From: Candidatus Heimdallarchaeota archaeon
GTDB taxonomy: Archaea; Asgardarchaeota; Heimdallarchaeia; JABLTI01
Assembly: GCA_019056785.1 (NCBI GenBank)
Contig: DXJV01000061.1
Location: 1 to 56,183 of the forward strand
DNA length: 56,183 nucleotides
Reading direction: 5' to 3'
Part shown: piece by piece, positions 35,035-43,101 of the stretch
How positions within the stretch are numbered: the stretch's first letter is position 1
Layout: each line of letters starts with the position of its first letter
Made by a program: the position numbers and the translations under genes
The notes under the pieces: model-generated
Databases searched by the model: none
What the model was told of the DNA's origin: nothing
Seen by the model: the letters and a program-made list of their open reading frames with translations, nothing else

Positions 35035-36345
35035 TTACCGTCTTCGTCGACGTTCGCTTCTCGATCTTGTTTTTGGCGGTTTCTTTTTCACTTCTTCTGA
35101 AATTGATTTCATATCTAATTCTTCTAACTCTTCTTCTTTTTCCGGCGTTATGGTTGCCTCAATTTCTTCAATTTCCTCATCAAAGTAAGCTTCTTCAATT
35201 TCTTCATCCACTTTCTTTCGGCGTTCCTCTCGTTCGCGCATTTTTATGAGTGCTTCCGAGATCTCCACTCGTTTCGTTTCGCGCCCTACCGTGAACAAAA
35301 TGGACCCCACAACCATCATAATAAAGAAGATACCAATAATTGAAATGACGAAAAGACCGAAATCTGGGATAATACCCTGTGCTGCTTCTTGAGGAGTATC
35401 ATGCAAAAGCCAAGCGATGATATTTTTCCATAAAAGTGCGTTATCAAAAGCTTCGAACCAAGTGGTGGTATTATCTTTTGTTATTTGCAAATCGCTAAAC
35501 ATAATGCCAGAGGCACAGGAAACACCTCGAGCCACACCACCTTGTAAGGCAGGCTTCTCGTCAGCAACAAGAATGGTGAAATTCTTTGTGCCACCAAAAG
35601 GCACCTCACCATTTTCATCCACATAATAAGTTGTTATGGGAGTCTTAATCACCTTTTGTGCTTGAGTGGTCATAGGGATATAAGTAGCGTATGTTAGGAG
35701 TTCAGAGACCGAGGGAGCATTATTAAAGCCCTGAACAATGGGATGAGAATTGTCAAAAGTGTCATTATTCAAGTAAATAAATCGTTCATCCCCAAAAGCA
35801 TAACTAAAGTCGTTCATGAGAGTTACAATTGATGGGTTAAAATTCAAGGTACCAAATGAGCTTTGCCCCTCAATGGTTGTTCCCATCATGTCATTCACAT
35901 ACCGGACATTACTCGAGTAATTTCTCATCTCATCTTCAAAGAAATAGGGGTTAGCGAGATATAGAAGAGAGCCACCATCAAGATAGAATTCAGATACCGC
36001 TTGCTTTTCGACCTCGCTAAAATCACTTCGTGACGCATCAATGAATGGTGCTGGGACGATAAGCAAGTCCGCCCCTCGAAGATTGGTAAGTGTAAAATTA
36101 TCAGTATTAATTACAATATTGGCATCAAATTCATCTCGCAATAACTGGATTGCAGACTGTAAGTGTGTGTGGTTGAATCTCTGCTCATGACCAGCATCTA
36201 TAATGATTACTGGACGAATTCCGCCCTTATATCCATTCACCGGGATTGCATCACTTAACAAATTTAATGAAAGCACAAAGGTCAGGCTAAAGAGTGCCAA
36301 GATCAGGAATGATAATTTCCGAGATTTCATGCGAATCAACCACAA
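35035..36345 (-). CDS. Membrane-anchored surface protein with GATase-like/DUF4350-like ectodomain
   Basis: The 436-residue protein begins with a signal-peptide-like segment (LSFLILALFSLTFVLSLNLL). An external domain of about 290 residues follows, starting VIIIDAGHEQRFNH and including ADLLIVPAPF and FYLDGGSLLYLANP, the pattern of glutamine-amidotransferase-like DUF4350 or IFT52-type domains. A C-terminal membrane segment (LFVISIIGIFFIMMVVGSIL) is next, then a cytoplasmic tail of about 90 residues rich in glutamate and ending in RRRRR. The true start may be M6. I cannot assign an activity; the fold family often senses or binds sugars or proteins. A TTACTCGAGTAA palindrome lies inside the gene at 35,909-35,920. 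Confidence 0.65.
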   Translation of the reverse strand: MWLIRMKSRKLSFLILALFSLTFVLSLNLLSDAIPVNGYKGGIRPVIIIDAGHEQRFNHTHLQSAIQLLRDEFDANIVINTDNFTLTNLRGADLLIVPAPFIDASRSDFSEVEKQAVSEFYLDGGSLLYLANPYFFEDEMRNYSSNVRYVNDMMGTTIEGQSSFGTLNFNPSIVTLMNDFSYAFGDERFIYLNNDTFDNSHPIVQGFNNAPSVSELLTYATYIPMTTQAQKVIKTPITTYYVDENGEVPFGGTKNFTILVADEKPALQGGVARGVSCASGIMFSDLQITKDNTTTWFEAFDNALLWKNIIAWLLHDTPQEAAQGIIPDFGLFVISIIGIFFIMMVVGSILFTVGRETKRVEISEALIKMREREERRKKVDEEIEEAYFDEEIEEIEATITPEKEEELEELDMKSISEEVKKKPPKTRSRSERRRRR

Positions 36346-36492
36346 TTAACTAATTAATCGTTTTCTGAGGAGAGTTCCTCAATTTAAAGTTATATAACTT
36401 TTTTGAATGTTTAGCTTTCTCGACTATTAAATTGTTTTCATATTTAGATAAATAGCTCCCTTTTCGACAAATAATTTTTACTTGGAAGTAAA

Positions 36493-36501
36493 TTTAAAAA
36501 G
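36493..36501 (+). promoter_or_regulatory. TATA box for the UPF0200 gene
   Basis: TTTAAAAAG lies so that transcription would begin near 36,523. That is downstream of the first in-frame ATG (36,511) and 12 nt before the second (36,535). The same nine bases serve as the TATA-like element of the divergent DNA methyltransferase. Confidence 0.5.
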
Positions 36502-36534
36502 CAGTTTGAAATGGCATTACACACAGTGGAAAGC

Positions 36535-37098
36535 ATGGTGGTCACACGAATTATTGCTGTTACTGGAACACAAGGCTCCGGAAAAAGCGTCTTTACAGGC
36601 ATTGCCAATAAAAAGTATCAAATCCCAACTTATCGTTTAGGGAATGTTATCATTCAAGAGTGCAAAGAAAGAGGGATGGCAGTCAATGGGCGTAACATGG
36701 CAAAAATGGCGTCCATCTTACGCTTCGAAGGTGGGGATCAGGCAGTGGCACAAAAAGCCTTGCCAGCAATAAGGGAGCTCTATGAGAAAAAGCCAAAAGC
36801 AATTTTAATTGATGGGATTCGCTCTTTTTCGGAATTAAGCCTATTTAGAGAAGCATTTGGTGAAGTCACCCTGGTAGGAATAATTTCGACGTTGAAAACA
36901 AGGCGGAAACGAATTAAAGCACGAAAACGCCTGGACCATAAATATGAAGGCGACTTTGAAGAACGAGAGCAACGAGAGTTGGGATTCGGGCTAGGAAATG
37001 TTATTACCAAAGCAGATTACTATATTCTCAACGAAAATCTGACAAAAGAACAATTTATCAATGAAATTGAACGCCTACTACAAGAATTACTCGAGTAA
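36535..37098 (+). CDS. UPF0200 P-loop protein (dephospho-CoA kinase/nucleotide kinase-like)
   Basis: This archaeal P-loop kinase-like protein has the Walker A motif GTQGSGKSVF and the downstream YRLGNVIIQE and LIDGIRSFSE segments typical of UPF0200. The arginine-rich lid region (KTRRKRIKARKR) fits a nucleotide or cofactor kinase. I start it at the ATG at 36,535 (187 residues) because the TATA box places transcription after the earlier ATG at 36,511. The stop codon lies inside a perfect 16-bp palindrome. The substrate is unknown, and the gene stands alone, convergent with eL37. Confidence 0.85.
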   Translation: MVVTRIIAVTGTQGSGKSVFTGIANKKYQIPTYRLGNVIIQECKERGMAVNGRNMAKMASILRFEGGDQAVAQKALPAIRELYEKKPKAILIDGIRSFSELSLFREAFGEVTLVGIISTLKTRRKRIKARKRLDHKYEGDFEEREQRELGFGLGNVITKADYYILNENLTKEQFINEIERLLQELLE

Positions 37099-37100
37099 TT
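37085..37100. other. Perfect 16-bp palindrome over the UPF0200 stop codon
   Basis: AATTACTCGAGTAATT is fully self-complementary with no spacer. The TAA stop of the UPF0200 gene (37,096-37,098) is inside it, and the octamer ACTCGAGT forms its centre. Confidence 0.9.
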
Positions 37101-37194
37101 TGAAGAGAGAAGAAAAGAACGAAAAGAAAAATTCCAAAGAAGGGGAGTACCCTAGAGTAAATTGGAGCTGGAAAAAAGTTGCTTGTGAACTAGT

Positions 37195-37350
37195 CTACCA
37201 ACTGTGTTTGCGGATTTTTGCGGTGGCACCAAAGCCACAACTTGCACAAACAGACTTCTTCAAGTTATAAGCATTCTTACCGCATCTTCTGCAACGTATG
37301 TGTGTTGGTGTACGATTTCTTTTCCCTTTGCTAGGAGTGCCTTTACCCAT
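37195..37350 (-). CDS. rpl37e: Large-subunit ribosomal protein eL37 (L37e)
   Basis: This 51-residue ribosomal protein is missed by length-filtered searches. Its sequence starts [20 protein letters not shown] and contains the zinc-binding pairs CRRCG and CASCG, followed by the basic tail ending in KIRKHSW. It is therefore the zinc-ribbon protein eL37 of the archaeal/eukaryotic large subunit. It begins 52 nt after the LSm gene on the same strand. The lsm-rpl37e pair is a classic archaeal gene couple. Confidence 0.95.
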   Translation of the reverse strand: MGKGTPSKGKRNRTPTHIRCRRCGKNAYNLKKSVCASCGFGATAKIRKHSW

Positions 37351-37402
37351 ACAAATCACCTTATAGTTTTAGATTGACTTCTTTACTCAATAATTGCTAA
37401 GC

Positions 37403-37660
37403 TTATTTTTCAATTGTTGGTGGGGGACTAATGATAATGACGTTATCGCCTCGTAAAATAATTGTTCCTAGGCTGTTGTTTTCTTCTTCCAGGATTTCTT
37501 CAGCGTCATCTAACGTAAGATTAAGGTGTGCGTCATAATTGATGAGCTTACCCCGTAATTGCCGGCCACCTTTTAATTTCACTAGGACGATTTTATTGAG
37601 AGATAATGTCAGTAGATCCATCGGTCGATCTTTGTTCAAACGTTTTTCTTGTTTACTCAT
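37403..37660 (-). CDS. LSm (Sm-like) RNA-binding protein
   Basis: The 85-residue protein forms one Sm fold. Sm1 is seen in KIVLVKLKGGRQLRGKLINYDAHLNL, with the RNA-contact AHLNL corresponding to the usual D-x-h-M-N-h-h. Sm2 is IILRGDNVIIIS. Archaeal LSm proteins make heptameric rings that bind U-rich RNA. The gene is directly upstream of eL37 and probably shares its transcript. A short basic N-terminal extension (MSKQEKRLNKDRP) precedes the fold. Confidence 0.95.
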   Translation of the reverse strand: MSKQEKRLNKDRPMDLLTLSLNKIVLVKLKGGRQLRGKLINYDAHLNLTLDDAEEILEEENNSLGTIILRGDNVIIISPPPTIEK

Positions 37661-37840
37661 TTTATGTTTTCTCCGGATGCTAGTTTAGGAGAACCTATAC
37701 CTTTTTGATATAAATCGGTTTTTAAATGCTTTCTTAATTATCAAACTCTTTTTAGAAGAGTGGCATCTAATAGTTAGCCCGCCTTTTAACAAGCATTATT
37801 GAGAAAGAAATAATGGCTTATTAATTTTTGCCAAAAAAAG

Positions 37841-37847
37841 TATAAAG
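37841..37847 (+). promoter_or_regulatory. TATA box for the MCT-1-like PUA gene
   Basis: TATAAAG in the context AAGTATAAAGC would start transcription near 37,870. That excludes the GTG at 37,850 and fits the ATG at 37,895, which follows GGTGAG by 4 nt. Confidence 0.5.
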
Positions 37848-37894
37848 CAGTGAAAAATGTTATGCTAAAGAAAGCCAGTAGTTGCGGTGAGAAA

Positions 37895-38380
37895 ATGGAC
37901 ATTCTAAAAAGGTACACTATCCGTAAAAGCGACTTCAAAAAACTGAAAGAACAATTAAAACAAGTAATTGGAGAAGAAGGAGAAACACTTTTCACGAAGA
38001 ATGCAGAATTAGTTGAAACCGATAAAGGGATTCTGTTTGCGGAAAATAGAACTGTTCTTGCGTTTCAATTTCAAGCCATAGTCTTACCCAGCTTACGCGC
38101 TTTAAACACTCAAAAAGCACACCTCCCCCCAGTCACGGTTGACATGGGGGCAGTACCATATGTTACAAATGGAGCGGATATTATGGCTCCGGGAATAGTG
38201 AAAGTCACACCCGGATTGAAACAAGGAGAGTTTGTGATGATCGTGGATGAACGTCATAGCAAAGCATTAGCAGTAGGGGAACTGCTGGTAAATAGTGATG
38301 AAATACTCGCGAGGAAAAAAGGAAAAGTAATAAAAAACATTCATTATGTGAATGACGAAATTTGGTCATTGCAATTGTGA
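37895..38380 (+). CDS. PUA-domain protein related to MCT-1/Tma20
   Basis: This 161-residue protein has an N-terminal alpha/beta domain (KRYTIRKSDFKKLKEQL) and a C-terminal PUA domain. The PUA part reads VTVDMGAVPYVTNGADIMAPGI followed by GEFVMIVDERHSKALAVGEL. This layout is that of archaeal relatives of MCT-1/Tma20, which act in translation re-initiation and ribosome recycling in eukaryotes. The start at 37,895 has a GGTGAG ribosome binding sequence and suits the TATA box. The gene is convergent with aCPSF1, and a hairpin plus T-run covers the junction. Confidence 0.88.
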   Translation: MDILKRYTIRKSDFKKLKEQLKQVIGEEGETLFTKNAELVETDKGILFAENRTVLAFQFQAIVLPSLRALNTQKAHLPPVTVDMGAVPYVTNGADIMAPGIVKVTPGLKQGEFVMIVDERHSKALAVGELLVNSDEILARKKGKVIKNIHYVNDEIWSLQL

Positions 38381-38398
38381 GATTGCAACGACTTTTTT
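38369..38398 (+). terminator. Hairpin and T-run at the PUA/aCPSF1 junction
   Basis: TTGCAAT and ATTGCAA (7 bp) enclose the loop TGTGAG, which contains the first bases of the PUA gene's TGA stop. Five bases later a run of six T follows (38,393-38,398). The run is also the 3' end of the aCPSF1 gene on the other strand. Confidence 0.55.
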
Positions 38399-40322
38399 AA
38401 CACAAACGAATGGTCTCGAGAACGTCAGGTGCTTTGGTTTCTGTTTTTAGCATTTTATGTAAGGTGGAAGCCAAGGAGATACATTTTGATTTTTCACCAT
38501 GGATAAGGAATAACTTTTCAGGTCGAGGGGAAACTTTCCGTGCATAGGCTAGAAGTTCTTTGCGGTCGCTATGACCTGAGAATCCTATCACAGTGTGAAC
38601 CTCCATCTCAATGCGAACGATTTTTGCGTGCCCTTCCTTAATAACGGTGATTTCATTCACATTTTTCTGGATTTTTCTTCCAAGTGATCCTTCACCTTGA
38701 TAGGAGACAAACACAATGGAATTCTTGGCGTCACCAGACAATTTCTCGAAATATTCAACAGAAGGACCGCCAGTTAACATACCACTTGTTGCCATTATGA
38801 TGCAAGGGTCGCCCAGAATAATCTTGTCTCGTTCTTCTTTCCCTTCGACTTTGTGGAAACACTCGGCCAAAAATGGATTCTGGCCGGCATGGAAAATTTT
38901 ATCTCGAAGTTTCCGGCTGAGATATTCGGGATGGCAAGTAGTAACGGCAGTGGCCTCTGAGATCATTCCGTCAAGATATACAGGCACAGGAGGGATCAAG
39001 TTTTTCGAAATAAGGTTCTCAATAACTATTTGAAGTTCTTGTGCACGCCCCACTGCTAAGACGGGAATAAGTACCTTCCCACCACGATTTAGGGTATTGT
39101 TAATTATTTCGCGCAATTGGTTTTCAGCATCGACGTTTGAAGGCATAACATCTTGAGGATTACCATAAGTTGATTCCATAAGAAGAGCTTCTAAACGCGG
39201 GAATTTCGAGACCGCTGGGTCAAGCAAATTGGTTTGCCGGAATTTAAAGTCTTGAGCAACTGCTATATTGTAAAGCCCGTTACCAATATGGAGATGGACA
39301 ATGGCAGAACCCAAGATATGCCCTGCATTATGAAGCGTGAGACGCACGTCCGGAGAAATGTCAGTGACTTCACCATAATTCAAGGGGATGGTGTGTAAAA
39401 CGAGATTCCTAACATCTTTTGAACTATAAGGTAAGAGTTTTCCTTCTTTCTTTGCCACATCCAAATAATCAATTTGGAGGAGAGTCATCATGTTACTGGT
39501 TGCTTTGGTGGTATAAACAGGGCCTTCATAACCATATTTGTAAAGATAGGGGAGAAAACCACAATGATCAAGATGAGCGTGAGTTATAATAACGGCATCA
39601 AGATTTTCTATTGAAAATTCTAAGGCATCAAGACGGGGAAACATATCTTTTTGTGTATTCTTTCCAACATTCACTCCACAATCGATTAAAATACTACTTT
39701 CCGGCGTGCGGAGTAATGTGGAGCTTCTCCCGACCTCTCGATAACCACCAAGAGCAGTAATACGCACCCATTCCGTAGGGAATAATTGCCGGCGATGAAT
39801 TCTTCGACCAATTTTCCTCAGAATTTTCTTGCGCTCTTCACTATTTTTAAACAAAATTTCTCGGACGGTTTTGATGATACGGGATTCGAGAGGGGGGGTA
39901 CGAGAAACATTGGGCCGCCAAAACGTTTCTGAAGTAAGCGTCCGAAGCGTGGCACCATTTTTACCTATAACTAGTCCAGGTTTGACGGCTTCTATTAAAA
40001 TTTCACCAATGTTAGGATCAAATTGTATGGAGGTTACTTCAGCCTCTGCTGGAACTAATTCTTCTACGATGCGTTTTGCTTCCTTCTCACTTTTTCGTAT
40101 GCTCGGGTCGGAACGAATGACAATTCGTTTTCGCAAATCTTTTGCAAGATTTTTCACAAGGTCGCCATTGTCAACGAGAATCTGGGGGTTTCTTGAGTAA
40201 ACAGCCACTTCCGGGCCTTCAAATTCGATCTCTGTTATGTCAGCAGATGGTGGGGTTTTTGCTAATATTTCAGCTTTGATTTCATTCAGTGTTTCTTCAC
40301 TTACTAACATTGTTCTTGACAC
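38397..40322 (-). CDS. fttA: aCPSF1/FttA: KH-domain metallo-beta-lactamase/beta-CASP ribonuclease
   Basis: The 641-residue protein matches archaeal CPSF1, the transcription termination factor and endonuclease FttA. Two KH domains occupy about residues 1-150; the GxxG loop is GLVIGKNGATLR at 116. The zinc motif 2 HAHLDH is at 248-253, and further metal ligands appear in HNAGHILGSA and AVAQDFKF. The beta-CASP motifs include SGMLTGGPS and GFSGHSDRKEL. It cleaves RNA at U-rich 3' ends. Because it acts on transcript ends, it is relevant to the hairpins seen at the convergent junctions of this window. Length and domain order are typical. Confidence 0.96.
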   Translation of the reverse strand: MSRTMLVSEETLNEIKAEILAKTPPSADITEIEFEGPEVAVYSRNPQILVDNGDLVKNLAKDLRKRIVIRSDPSIRKSEKEAKRIVEELVPAEAEVTSIQFDPNIGEILIEAVKPGLVIGKNGATLRTLTSETFWRPNVSRTPPLESRIIKTVREILFKNSEERKKILRKIGRRIHRRQLFPTEWVRITALGGYREVGRSSTLLRTPESSILIDCGVNVGKNTQKDMFPRLDALEFSIENLDAVIITHAHLDHCGFLPYLYKYGYEGPVYTTKATSNMMTLLQIDYLDVAKKEGKLLPYSSKDVRNLVLHTIPLNYGEVTDISPDVRLTLHNAGHILGSAIVHLHIGNGLYNIAVAQDFKFRQTNLLDPAVSKFPRLEALLMESTYGNPQDVMPSNVDAENQLREIINNTLNRGGKVLIPVLAVGRAQELQIVIENLISKNLIPPVPVYLDGMISEATAVTTCHPEYLSRKLRDKIFHAGQNPFLAECFHKVEGKEERDKIILGDPCIIMATSGMLTGGPSVEYFEKLSGDAKNSIVFVSYQGEGSLGRKIQKNVNEITVIKEGHAKIVRIEMEVHTVIGFSGHSDRKELLAYARKVSPRPEKLFLIHGEKSKCISLASTLHKMLKTETKAPDVLETIRLC

Positions 40323-40702
40323 TCGTTATTTCATTAGTTTTTGGAGTCAAAGATACTGTGCATCCTTTGGAGTTTTGTGTTGTTGCGTGTTCTCTCAATT
40401 CTTTTCCTCTTGTTTAGTCCTTATCGTTTAAAAGGAACTTTTCGTTCTTTTGCTTGTTTGACTTCACAGATTTAATTCATGGAGCTTGCTTAAAATTGAT
40501 TTTAGCGGGATTAAATTGAGAGACAGGCACTACTGCCAAAAAAACTCCTTTTGTAATTGTGAGTCTTATTAATATTTAAAATTATTCTTAGCACTTTTAT
40601 AGCAAAAAAGCCTTGCTGACCCACTTTCGATATACACCAAGAAATAATGCTAATTCATGAAAAGTTATTAAAAGAGCCGAGGGGGGCTTAAAAACTACAG
40701 TA
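40323..40702. promoter_or_regulatory. Divergent intergenic region aCPSF1 / ftcD
   Basis: This 380-bp AT-rich region holds no gene I can support. It contains the plus-strand TATA box of ftcD (40,687-40,695). A reversed TATA-like TTTTAAAC near 40,430 could start aCPSF1 transcription and give it a leader of about 80 nt. Confidence 0.45.
40687..40695 (+). promoter_or_regulatory. TATA box giving a probable leaderless ftcD transcript
   Basis: CTTAAAAAC is centred about 27 nt before the ATG at 40,718, so the mRNA probably begins at that codon. The upstream in-frame ATG at 40,703 would then be untranscribed. A purine-rich GAGCCGAGGGGGG stretch precedes the box at the BRE position. Confidence 0.55.
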
Positions 40703-40717
40703 ATGTGGTTGATTGTT

Positions 40718-41635
40718 ATGGCAAGCAAGAGAAAAATCGTTGAATCAGTTCCAAATTATAGCGAAGGGACTGATAGTAAAGTTGTCGAAGCGATTGTGGA
40801 TGAAATTCGAAAAACACCAAAAACGCGTATTGTGGACGTTCAATATGATTCTGATTACAATCGTGCTGTAATTACATTCGTAGGCGAGCCTGAAGCAGTC
40901 TTACAGGCAAATATTGCAGCGTCGAAAAAAGCGCTCGAATTGATCGATATGAACAAACACAAAGGACAACATCCACGAATTGGAGCAACAGATGTCGTTC
41001 CTTTTGTACCAGCACAAAATGTCACCATGGAAGAATGTGATGCATTAGCAAAAAGATATGCAAAAGCTATGGCAGAGCTTGGTGTTCCTGTCTATCTTTA
41101 CGAGGAATCTGCAACAAGACCAGAAAGAAAAAACATCGATAACATTCGTGTGGGAGATTACGAAGGACTGAAAGAGACTATTAAAACAAACCCTGACCAC
41201 AAGCCGGATTTCGGCCCCTCTGAATTTCACCCAACTGGTGGAGCAACTATTACCGGCGCAAGAATGCCATTAGTTTGTTTAAACATTAATTTAGGGACAA
41301 CTGATGTCAAAATAGCTAAACGTGTTGCACGAAGGATTCATCTCGCTTCTGGAGGATTAGTGAACATTAAAGCAATGGGGACTGCAATCGAAGGGAAAGA
41401 TTATGTTCAAGTAGGAATTAGCAATGTCAATTATAAGAAAACACCTCTCTACCGCCAACTTGAACTTGCTCGAATAGAAGCAGCAAGATATGGGGTTCCT
41501 ATCGTAGGAACAGAATTGGTTGGACCAATTCCCTTAGAAGCGGCTCTTAATTCCTTGGAGTACTATTTACAGCTCGTCAATCCAAAGCATCTCACAGAAG
41601 AAAATCTAATTGAACACTATTTTGATTTTGAGTGA
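40718..41635 (+). CDS. ftcD: Glutamate formimidoyltransferase (formiminotransferase domain only)
   Basis: This enzyme moves the formimino group of formiminoglutamate, the histidine breakdown product, to a tetrahydrofolate-type carrier. The N-terminal ESVPNYSEG is the family opening. HKGQHPRIGATDVVPFVP contains the conserved histidine region, and EFHPTGGATITGAR follows. The product of about 305 residues lacks the cyclodeaminase domain of mammalian FTCD. I chose the ATG at 40,718 from the TATA position. It is convergent with hutI, whose stop is 11 nt away. The window also encodes tetrahydromethanopterin enzymes, so that carrier may be the acceptor (inference). Confidence 0.93.
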   Translation: MASKRKIVESVPNYSEGTDSKVVEAIVDEIRKTPKTRIVDVQYDSDYNRAVITFVGEPEAVLQANIAASKKALELIDMNKHKGQHPRIGATDVVPFVPAQNVTMEECDALAKRYAKAMAELGVPVYLYEESATRPERKNIDNIRVGDYEGLKETIKTNPDHKPDFGPSEFHPTGGATITGARMPLVCLNINLGTTDVKIAKRVARRIHLASGGLVNIKAMGTAIEGKDYVQVGISNVNYKKTPLYRQLELARIEAARYGVPIVGTELVGPIPLEAALNSLEYYLQLVNPKHLTEENLIEHYFDFE

Positions 41636-41665
41636 ATGATCCCATTCACTCTGAAGTTCTTTTTT
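41630..41665 (+). terminator. Perfect 9-bp hairpin containing both stop codons of ftcD and hutI
   Basis: GAGTGAATG and CATTCACTC pair exactly around ATCC (41,630-41,651). The TGA of ftcD (41,633-41,635) and the TGA of hutI (complement of 41,646-41,648) lie in opposite arms of the stem. On the plus strand a T-rich run follows. Confidence 0.6.
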
Positions 41666-42944
41666 TATGTTTCACAACAATTTTTCCTTTTTTAATGACT
41701 GTTTCTACAAGATTTACCCCAAATTGATAAGTGAGGAACTGATAATTTGGAACTTCAAAAATAACGATATCGGCTTGTTTTCCAACTTCCAAGCTACCAA
41801 TAAGATGCTCCCGATTTATCGCACAAGCAGCATTTAAGGTTGCAGCAGTCAATGCCTCTGCCGGGCTGAGTTTCATATTGTAACAAGATAAAGTGAGAAT
41901 CATTAACATGGATTCAGTCCAGCAATTGGGATTTAAATCCGTGGCAATAGCAATGGGAACACCATACTCAATCATTTTTCGGGCGGGAGCATAATTCTTC
42001 AACATTAAGCAGAATGGTGTGCCGGGAAGAAGAGTAGCAATAACGCCTGCTTTTGCCAGCGCTTTTAAGCCGGCATCATTGGACTGGAGAAGATGACCCA
42101 CCTGTACAGCTTTCAACTCGGCGGCCAATTTGGCACCATTCGTATCTACAATCTCATCAATATGAATTATTTTTTTCAAGCCGAACTGTTCTGCGGCAAG
42201 AAGAATTCGTCTTGTTTGCTCAATAGAAAAAATGCCTTCTTCACAAAAAACATCAACAAATTCAGCAAGATGCTCTCGAGCAATTTCCGGGAGCATTTCA
42301 GAAATGATTAATTGAACATACTCATCCGTTTTTCCTGAAAACTCGGGAGGGACAGCATGTGCCCCTAAAAAAGTGGCAACAAGTTCAATAGGATGAATGG
42401 CATTAAGTTGATGAATGGCTTTCAAAGACTTGATTTCATCTTTTACTGTGAGTCCATAGCCGGACTTTGCCTCCACAGTTGTGGTACCATAGGCAAGCAT
42501 TCGGTCAAGTATTTTTTTACCATTAGTAACGAGGGCTTCGAGAGAAGCTTTCCTCGTCTCCCGAACGGTTTTCAAAATTCCCCCTCCGGCAGCTAAAATC
42601 TCGAGGTATGTCTTCCCAGCGAGTTTCATCGCAAGTTCATTTTCACGCGAACCAGCAAAAATTAGATGAACATGAGGGTCGACAAAACCTGGTGTTACAA
42701 GTTTACCGGACGCATCAAGAACCTTTGTTTCTTGTGGCGCTATCAATTTTTGAGTTTGCAATTCCTCTGTTGTTCCCACAAAAATAATTTTTCCGTCTTT
42801 AACAGCAATCGCGCCATTCTTAATAATGGCAAGTTTATTCATATTTTCACCAATGCGCGGTACACCAAATTTCGAGTCAAGAGTCACAAGCTCATTTGCA
42901 TTCAAAATTACTAAATCAGCCACTTCAGAAGGCATTCCATTCAA
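41646..42944 (-). CDS. hutI: Imidazolonepropionase
   Basis: HutI hydrolyses imidazolone-5-propionate to formiminoglutamate, the substrate of the convergent ftcD gene. The 432-residue amidohydrolase has the metal motif PGFVDPHVHLIFAG, then AGGGILKTVRETRKAS, EAKSGYGLT, HIDEIVD and ATDLNPNCW, all typical of the family. The N-terminal residues form the composite beta-sandwich. It is divergent from hutU, 157 bp away, so both could share control from the intergenic region, although no clear operator was found. Confidence 0.95.
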   Translation of the reverse strand: MNGMPSEVADLVILNANELVTLDSKFGVPRIGENMNKLAIIKNGAIAVKDGKIIFVGTTEELQTQKLIAPQETKVLDASGKLVTPGFVDPHVHLIFAGSRENELAMKLAGKTYLEILAAGGGILKTVRETRKASLEALVTNGKKILDRMLAYGTTTVEAKSGYGLTVKDEIKSLKAIHQLNAIHPIELVATFLGAHAVPPEFSGKTDEYVQLIISEMLPEIAREHLAEFVDVFCEEGIFSIEQTRRILLAAEQFGLKKIIHIDEIVDTNGAKLAAELKAVQVGHLLQSNDAGLKALAKAGVIATLLPGTPFCLMLKNYAPARKMIEYGVPIAIATDLNPNCWTESMLMILTLSCYNMKLSPAEALTAATLNAACAINREHLIGSLEVGKQADIVIFEVPNYQFLTYQFGVNLVETVIKKGKIVVKHKKRTSE

Positions 42945-43101
42945 CTCACGTATTTATATGATTAGTATTCTTTGTTAAAGGCATTACTTATGAAGATTAT
43001 TCTTTATTAGAGAAAAACATCAAATAATTAAAAAAGTACTAATTATAAGAGAATAAAACAAACTAGTGAAATGAACAAATCGTATTTGGAGAAATGTTAG
43101 G
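42945..43101. promoter_or_regulatory. Divergent promoter region hutI / hutU
   Basis: A TATA-like TTATAAGA at 43,043-43,050 on the plus strand would place the hutU transcript start near 43,073. The hutU start follows TTGGAG by about 12 nt. No other structure is seen. Confidence 0.4.
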
